Shown here piece after piece: positions 1-5,219 of a DNA stretch of 6,335 bases; the first letter of the stretch is position 1; each line of letters starts with the position of its first letter. This DNA comes from Ruminococcaceae bacterium UBA866. GTDB lineage: Bacteria; Bacillota; Clostridia; Oscillospirales; Ruminococcaceae. Below the pieces are notes generated by a model. The model did not search any database. It was not told the origin of the DNA and saw only the letters and a list, made by a program, of their open reading frames with translations. The position numbers were made by a program, and so were the translations under genes. Location of the stretch: contig DBGA01000033.1 of assembly GCA_002295325.1 (NCBI GenBank), positions 17,306 through 23,640 of the forward strand, in the 5' to 3' direction.

Positions 1-1470
1 ATATGCGAAGCAAAGTTTCATGAACGAAGCAATGGGTTCAGACCAAATCGAAGTGCGGAAAATGCACTGGCTCAAGTCTATAAAGCGATACAGCTTCAAG
101 GCTTACATTTTGTAGTGGACATTGACATCAAAGGATTTTTCGATAATGTCAATCACGGCAAGCTGATAAAGCAGATGTGGACAATGGGCATACGAGATAA
201 AAAGCTGTTAAAAATCATATCTGTCATGCTAAAAGCCGAGGTTGCAGGAATTGGATTTCCCGAAAAAGGCACTCCACAAGGCGGAATTATTTCACCGCTA
301 CTGTCCAACATTGTGCTAAATGAGTTGGATTGGTGAATAGCCTCACAATGGGAGAACATGAAAACAAAACACGCTTATGTTTCCACGGTAAATAAAAATG
401 GCTCTATCAATAAAGGCAGTACCTTTCTCGCACTCAAGAAAACAAATTTAAAAGAGTGTTTCATTATCAGGTATGCCGATGATTTCAAAATATTTTGCCG
501 CAATAGAAAAGATGCTGATAATCTCTTCCTTGCTACGCAGAAGTGGCTGAAAGAACGGTTGGGTTTGGAAATCAGTCCTGAAAAGTCCAAGGTTGTAAAT
601 CTGAAAAAGAAGTGTTCGGATTTTCTGGGATTTCAAATTAAAGCCGTGAAAAAGAGCGGAAAATATGTTGTGGCAAGTGGATTAACTCCCAAAGCTAAAT
701 CAAAAGTATCAGAAAAGCTAATCAATCAGATAAAGAAAATACAAAACCCTAAAAATGTAAACGATGAAAATTATGAGGTTCACATCTATAATTCCATGGT
801 GATAGGAATACAAAACTATTATCGTTATGCAACTAATGTGAACATTGACCTACAAAAAATAGCTTTTCTTGTTGACCGAACCTTTAAACTCAGATTGCGA
901 AGCAGAATAAAAAGAACCTGTGAAAATCCCACAGTTGGCTTTGTCTACAATCATTACAAGCACAGCAAGCAAATACGTTACATTAAAAATCAAGCCGTTG
1001 CACCTATTGGTGCAGTTGTACATCGTAATCCGATGTACAAGCCTGTCAAGGTCAATAAATATACGGAAGAGGGGCGTGCACTTATCCATAAGTCACTTGA
1101 AAAGGTAAATATGGGTATCCTGCATTATCTAATGGCACACCCTGTTAAAAATCGGAGTGTGGAATACAACGATAACAGATTAGCGTTGTATTGCGCACAA
1201 ACCGGGAAATGTGCTGTAACGGGGAAAATTCTTGAAATTGACAGAATACATCTTCATCATAAAACGCCCATTCGAGATGTCGGTACGGATGAGTATCGTA
1301 ATCTTATCATGCTTGATATTGATGTGCACAGACTTATTCACGCAACCAAAAGTGATATTGTAGAGAAATATGTTCAACTGATGCAGCCTAATTACAATCA
1401 AAGGGATAAAATCAACAGGCTTCGCAAAAGGCTCAATTTAGAGCCGATAACAATGCAAATGGCAGATTAA
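1..1470 (+). pseudogene. ltrA: Group II intron reverse transcriptase/maturase with HNH domain, interrupted by in-frame TGA, N-terminus outside window
   Basis: Frame 1 reads as one intron-encoded protein apart from a TGA at 334-336. Visible in window codons: GFRPNRS (RT motif 2 region), VDIDIKGFFDNV (RT3), TPQGG at 91-95 (RT4), the catalytic YADD at 158-161 (RT5), then thumb/maturase X with the NYYRYAT-like stretch. A C-terminal HNH domain follows (Cys404, HLHH at 417-420, HRLIH at 443-447), ending at TAA 1468-1470. Relatives of this family read NELDWW-IASQWE at the break; here the second Trp codon TGG has become TGA. The frame continues intact on both sides, so one G-to-A change accounts for the lesion. 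TGA ends other genes here (2340-2342, 3997-3999), so readthrough as Trp is unlikely. A truncated product would lack YADD. Translation could restart at ATG 358, but that fragment lacks RT1-4. The protein normally splices the intron RNA and reverse-transcribes it at new sites. Confidence 0.9.
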
Positions 1471-1512
1471 CATTTGTTGTGTAGATTATGATTTCTAATA
1501 TTAGACGATGGG

Positions 1513-1546
1513 GCGCCGTGTGAGGTGAAAGTCTCGTGCACGGTGC
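1513..1546 (+). ncRNA. Group II intron domain V (catalytic hairpin)
   Basis: Exactly 34 nt, the standard domain V length. The lower helix pairs GCGCCGTG (1513-1520) with CACGGTGC (1539-1546). The upper helix pairs GAGGT (1522-1526) with GTCTC (1531-1535) and is capped by a GAAA tetraloop (1527-1530). A bulge lies at about 1536-1537. The usual AGC catalytic triad is CGC here (1514-1516). The opposite strand has G at 1545, so the C-G pair is kept. Domain V binds the catalytic metal ions for splicing. It appears structurally intact, so the RNA may still be splicing-competent if a maturase is supplied. Confidence 0.88.
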
Positions 1547-1590
1547 TAAGCGGGGGAAAAGCTGGAGATTATATCAAAGGTTTACCTATC
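1547..1590 (+). ncRNA. Group II intron domain VI and 3' splice region
   Basis: This segment directly follows domain V and has the purine-rich 5' arm and pyrimidine-rich 3' arm expected of domain VI. A candidate branch-point adenosine is A1584, in TTTACCTATC (1581-1590). The helix is imperfect by eye and the exact branch point and 3' end are not certain. The position between domain V and the resumed exon frame supports the call. Confidence 0.6.
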
Positions 1591-1591
1591 G

Positions 1592-2074
1592 CAATACATT
1601 CTCTTCGGGGGTTTTGCGCCAAATTCCGAAAGTGCGGATATTCTCTCTAAGGCTCTTGGAAATAAGACAGTTATGTCTGGTTCAATCAGCAGAGGAAAAA
1701 ATGATCCCAGCCAGAGTCTACAGATGATCCAGCGACCATTGATGACACCAGATGAATTAAAAACACTTCCAAAAGGACATTTTATATTAGCGAAAACAGG
1801 ATGTTGTCCAATGAAAACTACACTTAAGCTGTTTCTGAAATGGGGCATTGTGTTTGAAAAGCCATATGAAGTCGAGGAACGATCATCTCGCAAAGTTGCC
1901 TATGCTGACCGCTTTGAGTTGGAACAAGAAATTCTGCAGCGAGGCTGTGCTTATGAGGATGATTTTGATGAAGTATCGGAGCCTCCTAATGATGCTGCAA
2001 CAGGCGGTACATTGCATACTACTGTTCAGGAACATCAAGGCATGATACAAAAGCCGCCGCTTCGTACGGATTAG
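1592..2074 (+). CDS. VirD4/TraG-type conjugative coupling protein, C-terminal part (3' exon)
   Basis: The frame that opens at the intron end reads QYILFGGFAPNSESADIL, then SKALGNKTVMSGSISRGKND, then LMTPDELKTLPKGHFILAKTG, and ends at TAG 2072-2074. This pattern (GGFAP, a switch from the ALG-KTV helix to a RPLMTPDEL motif, then PKG-FI-KTG) is the C-terminal part of the hexameric ATPase that links the relaxosome to the type IV secretion channel. The Walker A and B boxes would lie in the 5' exon, outside the window. An ATG at 1673 could be called as a start, but the homologous frame runs upstream of it to the intron boundary, so it is an internal codon. About 160 residues are visible. The last 30 or so residues are polar and low in conservation features. 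The stop overlaps the ribosome site of the next gene, so the two are likely co-transcribed. Full protein needs intron removal. Confidence 0.85.
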   Translation, partial: QYILFGGFAPNSESADILSKALGNKTVMSGSISRGKNDPSQSLQMIQRPLMTPDELKTLPKGHFILAKTGCCPMKTTLKLFLKWGIVFEKPYEVEERSSRKVAYADRFELEQEILQRGCAYEDDFDEVSEPPNDAATGGTLHTTVQEHQGMIQKPPLRTD

Positions 2075-2087
2075 GAGGTGTTCATCT

Positions 2088-2342
2088 ATGGGTTATTTTA
2101 CATCCCTCTATGCAGAGGATATTCCTCATCGTGCAATCGCCGTGTATATGTATTTGAAAGACAGAGCAAATAAGAATGGCACTTGTTATCCAGCTATCGG
2201 TACAATTGCAAAAGATTTGAAGCTATCTCGCAGAACTGTTCAGCGAGCAATTGCTGACCTTGAACAGTCCGGACATCTTATCAAGGAGCAGCGATGGCGA
2301 GAAAATGGTGGGAAAAGTAGTCTGCTGTTTACGGTGAAATGA
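2088..2342 (+). CDS. Small winged helix-turn-helix protein of the conjugation module
   Basis: An 84-residue protein starting at ATG 2088, with an AGGAGGTG ribosome site at 2073-2080 that overlaps the upstream stop codon. Residues about 8-75 form a compact winged-HTH: an N-terminal helix (PHRAIAVYMYLKDRAN), then YPAIGTIAKDLKLSRRTVQR as the HTH core, then a recognition helix running into a short wing (HLIKEQRWRENGGKSS). This resembles the HTH_36 type found in replication initiators and small ICE regulators. Such genes commonly follow the coupling-protein gene in clostridial ICEs. No enzymatic domain is present. It probably binds DNA and regulates the transfer operon or assists replication; the target is unknown. 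TGA is its stop codon. Confidence 0.8.
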   Translation: MGYFTSLYAEDIPHRAIAVYMYLKDRANKNGTCYPAIGTIAKDLKLSRRTVQRAIADLEQSGHLIKEQRWRENGGKSSLLFTVK

Positions 2343-2347
2343 AAAAA

Positions 2348-2402
2348 CACATACCAAACCGCCAAGGGGGCAGTGCACCCTCTTGGTGGCATGAGGTATG
2401 TG
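2348..2402 (+). other. Strong two-tier stem-loop downstream of the HTH gene
   Basis: An outer perfect 8-bp stem pairs CACATACC (2348-2355) with GGTATGTG (2395-2402). An inner 12-bp stem pairs CCGCCAAGGGGG (2359-2370) with CCCTCTTGGTGG (2378-2389), including two G-U pairs, around the loop CAGTGCA. An asymmetric internal loop (AAA / CATGA and neighbours) separates the two stems. No T-run follows, so it is not a plain terminator. A separate small palindrome, GCCATCATGGC, overlaps its 3' end at 2402-2412. It could be a structured RNA element, an mRNA-stabilising or attenuating stem, or a protein-binding DNA hairpin such as an origin-of-transfer arm. Sequence alone does not decide. Confidence 0.75.
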
Positions 2403-2485
2403 CCATCATGGCCTATGCAGTGAATAACTCACTCTAAGGATTTCTTTAAACACAGAGAAAGAACAATATGTGGGTAGAGATAAAA

Positions 2486-2520
2486 ACGACCATCCTCCAA
2501 AAAGAAAGATGGTCGTCTTA
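2486..2520. terminator. Bidirectional rho-independent terminator
   Basis: The 9-bp perfect stem ACGACCATC (2486-2494) / GATGGTCGT (2508-2516) has a 13-nt loop. On the plus strand it is followed by CTTATTTT, on the minus strand by TTTTTAT. It begins only a few bases after the stop codon of the leftward XRE gene, so it mainly ends that transcript. It may also stop rightward transcription coming from the conjugation genes. Confidence 0.8.
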
Positions 2521-2841
2521 TTTTGACTCAACCAGAGCTTTAACTGTTGCACCGATGACTGCCAAATCACGTTTATCGCACTGTGAAAGCCGACGAATCA
2601 GCTGTTCCTTTTCATCTTCTGTATTTACATTCTCCGGATAGAAAATATGATCAGCAGGAATGTTCAGCGTGAGTATGAGTTTACACAGAACTTCGAAGCT
2701 CGGCTGTTTGCGCTCGTTCTCCAGCGCCATTATGTAGCGTCCTGTTACGCCGATACGCTCTGATAGCTTATCCTGTGTAAGTTCAGCCGCTAATCTGGCC
2801 TGCTTGATGGTTTGACCGAGATTGTTTAAGATAACCTCCAC
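2518..2841 (-). CDS. XRE/Cro-CI family transcriptional regulator
   Basis: A 107-residue protein on the minus strand. The start is GTG at 2841, chosen because GGAGGT (complement of 2851-2856) lies 9 bases upstream and no later start is plausible. Residues about 9-66 are a classic HTH_3 domain: GQTIKQARLAAELTQDKLSE, a turn, then GVTGRYIMALENERKQPS with the usual SFEVLCKLILTLNIPADHIF tail. The C-terminal 40 residues are charged and probably mediate dimerisation. It is divergent from the TetR operon and shares its upstream region with it, so it may repress one or both promoters. Such genes usually control lysogeny-like maintenance or transfer of ICEs, or their cargo. A terminator follows immediately. 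Confidence 0.88.
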   Translation of the reverse strand: MEVILNNLGQTIKQARLAAELTQDKLSERIGVTGRYIMALENERKQPSFEVLCKLILTLNIPADHIFYPENVNTEDEKEQLIRRLSQCDKRDLAVIGATVKALVESK

Positions 2842-2911
2842 TTTCCGTTCACCTCCAATACTATTTTACAGTTCTGGTGTGGAAAGTGGAACGCTATATC
2901 TTTTCGTATTA

Positions 2912-2934
2912 AATATGAACTAAAAGTTCATATT
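2912..2934. promoter_or_regulatory. Perfect inverted repeat overlapping the -35 box (operator O1)
   Basis: AATATGAACT (2912-2921) is separated by AAA from its exact complement AGTTCATATT (2925-2934). The right arm enters the -35 hexamer at 2933. The core TGAACT-AAA-AGTTCA resembles the downstream TGACT-N4-AGTCA sites, so the same TetR protein could bind here, or the XRE protein could. Binding would block RNA polymerase at the -35 box. Confidence 0.7.
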
Positions 2935-2961
2935 GACTGTTGTGAAAAAAATTGATATAAT
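2933..2961 (+). promoter_or_regulatory. Sigma-A promoter of the TetR-deaminase-hydrolase operon
   Basis: TTGACT (2933-2938) and TATAAT (2956-2961) are spaced by exactly 17 bases, which is close to the consensus of vegetative sigma. The expected start of transcription lies about 7 bases after the -10 box, inside the downstream operator pair, and about 45 bases before the TetR start codon. This implies strong expression unless repressed. Confidence 0.88.
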
Positions 2962-2992
2962 GACTCGGAAGTCAAGTTTGACTTAAAAGTCA
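2961..2992. promoter_or_regulatory. Tandem palindromic operators O2 and O3 over the transcription start
   Basis: Two 14-bp palindromes, TGACTCGGAAGTCA (2961-2974) and TGACTTAAAAGTCA (2979-2992), share the arms TGACT/AGTCA with 4-bp centres and are 18 bp apart. Between them AAGTCAA (2969-2975) and TTGACTT (2978-2984) form another inverted repeat, and ATAATGACT/AGTCATTAT frames the whole block (2957-2996). The layout suits two TetR dimers on adjacent faces, starting at the last base of the -10 box and covering the start site, for autorepression. Confidence 0.75.
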
Positions 2993-3011
2993 TTATTTGT
3001 GGGGTGAAAAC

Positions 3012-3605
3012 ATGTCTAAAGAAAAAAAATATCAGATTAGAAACAGAAATATCCTTGAAACAGCCGAAAAATTGATAAAGCAAAAAGGCTATCATCATTT
3101 TAAAATGAGTGATATATCCGATGAGCTAGACATTGCCAAGGGCACTATATATAATCATTATCTCTCGAAAGAAGATTTGCTTTTTGCAATTATACACCCA
3201 AAACTTCAAAAATTACGAGATGGTTTAAGGCAAATGGCTGAAGATAGTAACTCATTTGAAGAAACATTCCGTAGAGTGATTTGTGAAGCGATAGAAAGTG
3301 ACTATCATCAATTTTTATTGCTGAGTTATTCTGATATTGCTGTTTTATTTCAAGAAAAGAATCAAAAAGATATGGAGTTAATTCAAGATGAAATTATACA
3401 AGAGTTTAAAAATGTTTTAATCTTAGGGATAAAGGAGGGAGCGATAAAACAAGAATTATCGGTGGACTTTTTAAGCCATCAGATTCTCTCTGCACTGAAT
3501 CCTTTGTTACACAGTCTTCTTGTTATTGATTCTGCAATAATGACGCATGAAGAATTTGTTAATCAAACTACTGAGCTTTTATTGTCTGGCATCAAGAAAG
3601 GATAA
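3012..3605 (+). CDS. TetR/AcrR family transcriptional regulator
   Basis: A 197-residue protein; ATG 3012 was chosen, with GGGGTG at 3001-3006 as ribosome site, over a TTG at 2997 that has none. The N-terminal DNA-binding domain (about residues 10-58) contains the TetR HTH, with FKMSDISDELDIAKGTIYNHY followed by LSKEDLL. The rest is a helical ligand-binding and dimerisation domain of typical length. It is the first gene of the operon and its promoter carries three related palindromes, so it most likely represses itself and the genes behind it until a ligand binds. The gene behind it starts 4 bases after its stop. The ligand is unknown; the neighbouring deaminase and hydrolase suggest it may be a toxic small molecule or its product. 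Confidence 0.92.
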   Translation: MSKEKKYQIRNRNILETAEKLIKQKGYHHFKMSDISDELDIAKGTIYNHYLSKEDLLFAIIHPKLQKLRDGLRQMAEDSNSFEETFRRVICEAIESDYHQFLLLSYSDIAVLFQEKNQKDMELIQDEIIQEFKNVLILGIKEGAIKQELSVDFLSHQILSALNPLLHSLLVIDSAIMTHEEFVNQTTELLLSGIKKG

Positions 3606-3609
3606 GAAG

Positions 3610-3999
3610 ATGGATAAACAAGAATTATATGAAGTTGCTTTTAATATAATTAACCACAAAAAATTAAGGCGTTTTGGAACAGCAGGTCATGTGGCATGCG
3701 CCTTAGAAACCTATAAAGGTAACATTTTTACGGGTATATGTATTGATTTGCCTTGTTCTATTGGTTTATGTGCCGAACAGTCAGCTATTGCTGAAATGTT
3801 AAAGAACAATGATACAGCAATTAGGAGAATAATTGCTGTGTTTGAAGATGGGAGCATCCTCCCTCCATGTGGAAGGTGCAGAGAATTTATTGCACAGATT
3901 GATGAGAAAAATATACAAACTCATATTGTATTGCCCGAAATGAAAGAAGTGTTGCTTCAAGATTTATTACCGGAAAGTTGGGATAAGAAATGGAACTGA
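3610..3999 (+). CDS. Cytidine deaminase-fold protein, blasticidin-S deaminase-like
   Basis: A 129-residue protein starting at ATG 3610, with AAGGA about 7 bases upstream. It has the zinc signature of the cytidine deaminase family: Cys54-Ala-Glu56 (CAEQSA) and Pro86-Cys87-X-X-Cys90 (PPCGRCRE), so the zinc ligands would be C54, C87 and C90, with Glu56 as the proton shuttle. The overall layout is a short N-terminal helix, a TGICID strand, the CAE helix, then an ILPPCGRCRE turn and a terminal LLPESW. It resembles both tetrameric cytidine deaminases and blasticidin-S deaminase, which also has CAE, PCGRCR and an LLP ending. The reaction would be hydrolytic removal of an amino group from a cytosine-type base. 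Whether the substrate is cytidine (salvage) or a nucleoside antibiotic is open; the operon with TetR and a hydrolase on an ICE favours detoxification. Its stop overlaps the next gene by 10 bases. Confidence 0.85.
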   Translation: MDKQELYEVAFNIINHKKLRRFGTAGHVACALETYKGNIFTGICIDLPCSIGLCAEQSAIAEMLKNNDTAIRRIIAVFEDGSILPPCGRCREFIAQIDEKNIQTHIVLPEMKEVLLQDLLPESWDKKWN

Positions 4000-4742
4000 A
4001 AAAAATAAGTGAAAGGGTATTTTATTATCCACATCAGCCCGAAACAGACCGTCCTATGTTAGTGTACCTAAAAGGCGAAAAAATTGTACTTGCCGTTGAC
4101 GCAGGAAATTCAGCAGACCATGTCAATGAGTTTTATAAGTCCTTGGAAGCTAAGGGGCTAAATAAGCCAGATTTTACAGTCATTACTCATTGGCATTGGG
4201 ATCACACCTTTGGAATGCACCATATTCACGGTTTGTCTATTGCACACCACAAAACGAACGAGTTTTTGAATCAGGAAAGAGCCAAGCTATCTGATAGTGA
4301 ATATATAAAATTCCTGAAAAAGGATGATAAGTGCCTCGGTAGAGAATATGTAGATAATAAAAGAATTATTGTCGTTTTATCGGATATTCAATTTGAAGAA
4401 GAGCTTAGCCTTAATCTCGGTGGAATGACTGCAAAAATTTTTCATGCGGAATCTCCCCACTCGGAAGATACGGTGCTAATTTATATCCCTGAGGAAAAGA
4501 TATTGTTTTTGGGGGATTCAACAAGTGAAGATTTCTATAATAATGGATATATGGATAAAGACAAACTAGAGTCATTGATAAATGTAGTAGAAAGTACCGA
4601 TTGCCAGTACTGCATTTTGAGCCATGCAGACCCCCTGACAAAATCGGATTTATTGAATTACTTAAAATCCATACCGAACACAAGAAATTCACGGGGGTAT
4701 GATTATGGAAGAATGTCAATGGATTTTATGCCCAATTTGTAA
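3990..4742 (+). CDS. Metallo-beta-lactamase-fold hydrolase
   Basis: A 250-residue protein that starts inside the deaminase gene (10-bp overlap), so translational coupling is likely. Zinc-binding residues of the MBL fold are all visible: the HxHxDH motif H67-W-H69-W-D71-H72, then H157 (ESPHSED), D176 (LGDST) and H212 (SHADP). The first strands (MLVYLKGEKIVLAVDAGN) also fit. Length and the lack of class B beta-lactamase features outside the metal site suggest a general MBL hydrolase acting on esters, lactones, amides or thioesters, not a carbapenemase. No signal peptide is seen, so it is cytoplasmic. Being co-transcribed with a deaminase under TetR control, it may act on the same class of compound. 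The gene's 3' end overlaps the KTR gene. Confidence 0.9.
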   Translation: MELKKISERVFYYPHQPETDRPMLVYLKGEKIVLAVDAGNSADHVNEFYKSLEAKGLNKPDFTVITHWHWDHTFGMHHIHGLSIAHHKTNEFLNQERAKLSDSEYIKFLKKDDKCLGREYVDNKRIIVVLSDIQFEEELSLNLGGMTAKIFHAESPHSEDTVLIYIPEEKILFLGDSTSEDFYNNGYMDKDKLESLINVVESTDCQYCILSHADPLTKSDLLNYLKSIPNTRNSRGYDYGRMSMDFMPNL

Positions 4743-4893
4743 AAATAAAACACGGCTTAAAATACGAGAAGATACGGAGTTAAAGAATTTTCCGCTATTT
4801 TGTCCGAAGTGCAAACATGAAACGTTAATCGATATACAACAACTAAATATGTCCATTATCAAAGAGCCAGACACTAAGACGCAGAGCCGATGA
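4705..4893 (+). CDS. Cysteine-rich KTR-domain protein (Tn916 Orf6-like)
   Basis: A 62-residue protein. ATG 4705 lies 7 bases after GGGGG (4693-4697) and is preferred over ATG 4699, which is one base from it. It has two CxxC pairs, CPIC and CPKC, that should bind one zinc ion. They are joined by an NKTRLKIREDT segment that contains the KTR signature, and the C-terminus KTQSR is typical of the family. The family is small, widespread in Firmicutes ICEs next to resistance genes, and of unknown function; a zinc-knuckle nucleic-acid or regulatory role is plausible. It overlaps the end of the hydrolase gene by 38 bases in another frame. The stem of the operon terminator begins inside its last codons. 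Confidence 0.85.
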   Translation: MEECQWILCPICKNKTRLKIREDTELKNFPLFCPKCKHETLIDIQQLNMSIIKEPDTKTQSR

Positions 4894-4930
4894 GTTTGTG
4901 AGCAATCATAGATCACCGGCTTTTTCTTTT
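4885..4930 (+). terminator. Rho-independent terminator of the TetR-to-KTR operon
   Basis: AGCCG (4885-4889) pairs with CGGCT (4917-4921). The helix continues through one mismatch into TGA/TCA (4891-4893 / 4913-4915) and is followed by TTTTTCTTTT. The left arm includes the end and stop codon of the KTR gene. This closes the accessory operon. Confidence 0.75.
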
Positions 4931-5006
4931 ATATATAATCAAGACAAGACCACCAAATCAAAAAAACGTTGTTTGGATGGGCTGTTTTGCTATGCTCATA
5001 ACCTTG

Positions 5007-5038
5007 CCCTCCAAACTTTGTTTTTCGAGTTTGGAGGG
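5007..5038. repeat. 11-bp perfect inverted repeat
   Basis: CCCTCCAAACT and AGTTTGGAGGG enclose TTGTTTTTCG. The stem is long and perfect and lies in a region without genes between two transcription units. It lacks a U-tract on either strand, so it is not a standard terminator; it may be a binding site or RNA hairpin. Confidence 0.8.
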
Positions 5039-5067
5039 TTGCTTTGTGTGTTGGTCAATAATGACTG

Positions 5068-5091
5068 CGCTGCTGCGGATTCGCTGCAGCG
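5068..5091. repeat. GC-rich hairpin with tetraloop
   Basis: A 10-bp stem CGCTGCTGCG/CGCTGCAGCG with a single T-T mismatch and a GATT loop. It is the most GC-rich spot of an AT-rich leader. It lies just upstream of the possible promoter of the sigma-like gene. Confidence 0.7.
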
Positions 5092-5099
5092 ACATTGAA

Positions 5100-5127
5100 T
5101 TGCTTACATAAGAAATAGCCTTATAGG
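5100..5127 (+). promoter_or_regulatory. Possible promoter for the attenuated sigma-like gene
   Basis: TTGCTT (5100-5105) and TATAGG (5122-5127) are 16 bases apart. The match is weak, but a promoter is needed between the terminator near 4921 and the leader hairpins at 5143 onward, and nothing better is visible. An alternative is transcription that reads through from upstream. Confidence 0.3.
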
Positions 5128-5167
5128 TACTTTCTTAAAAAAAGCCTGTACTTCTCATTGGAGAGGT

Positions 5168-5200
5168 ATGGCTATCAACACGAACTGTCGGAACATGTAA
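5168..5200 (+). CDS. Putative 10-aa leader peptide MAINTNCRNM
   Basis: ATG 5168 follows GGAGAGG (5159-5165 region) closely and runs 10 codons to TAA 5198-5200. The ribosome site sits on the loop and right arm of hairpin 1, so initiation should be sensitive to that structure. The last codon ATG plus TAA is itself a minimal start-stop. It is best seen as a regulatory uORF of the attenuator, not a functional peptide. Confidence 0.5.
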   Translation: MAINTNCRNM

Positions 5201-5201
5201 A

Positions 5202-5219
5202 ATGCGAACCGAAACATGA
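5202..5219 (+). CDS. Putative second leader peptide MRTET
   Basis: ATG 5202 lies one base after the stop of the first leader ORF, in a different phase, and the ORF ends with TGA 5217-5219. The stop codon overlaps the first bases of the terminator stem (5218). Translation to this stop would cover the left terminator arm. There is no clear ribosome site of its own, so re-initiation would be needed. Speculative. Confidence 0.3.
   Translation: MRTET

Larger units (their letters stand above)
1..1590 (+). mobile_element. Group II intron, 3' portion (5' end outside window), inserted in a coupling-protein gene
   Basis: The segment holds most of a group II intron-encoded protein, then a short domain IV remainder (about 1471-1512), a 34-nt domain V (1513-1546) and a domain VI-like segment (about 1550-1590). 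Directly after it an open frame resumes that encodes the C-terminus of a VirD4/TraG coupling protein, so the intron sits in that gene in the sense orientation. The 3' splice site cannot be fixed without the 5' exon. Bacterial introns usually end in A-pyrimidine, which fits the CTATC at 1586-1590, so the boundary lies at about 1589-1591. The IEP carries an HNH endonuclease domain, typical of introns able to retrohome into DNA sites. Confidence 0.9.
4931..5142. other. Gene-free region with two inverted repeats, upstream of the attenuator
   Basis: No convincing gene is present. The stretch contains an 11-bp perfect stem, CCCTCCAAACT (5007-5017) / AGTTTGGAGGG (5028-5038), with a 10-nt T-rich loop. 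It also has a 10-bp stem with one mismatch, CGCTGCTGCG (5068-5077) / CGCTGCAGCG (5082-5091), with a GATT loop. Neither is followed by a T-run. Function unknown; protein-binding or structured 5' leader sites are possible. Confidence 0.7.

Noticed and set aside
334..336. TGA read as tryptophan (recoded genetic code)
   Set aside because: TGA ends several well-supported genes in the window, for example at 2340-2342 and 3997-3999 where the next gene overlaps it.
1673..1675. ATG as the start of a separate 133-aa protein
   Set aside because: The conserved coupling-protein sequence continues upstream of this codon to the intron end and there is no ribosome site before it.
1536..1727. 63-codon ORF over the intron end
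   Set aside because: It runs through domain V, domain VI and the exon in the wrong frame; the coupling-protein frame explains this DNA.
1582..1893. Minus-strand ORF of 103 codons
   Set aside because: It is antisense to the coupling-protein exon, with no domain or ribosome site.
3990..4742. Class B beta-lactamase (carbapenemase)
   Set aside because: The metal-binding motif is shared by the whole MBL superfamily; there is no signal peptide and no class B-specific sequence is seen.
4898..5098. 66-codon ORF after the KTR gene
   Set aside because: It starts inside the operon terminator, spans the inverted repeats, and has no ribosome site or recognisable domain.
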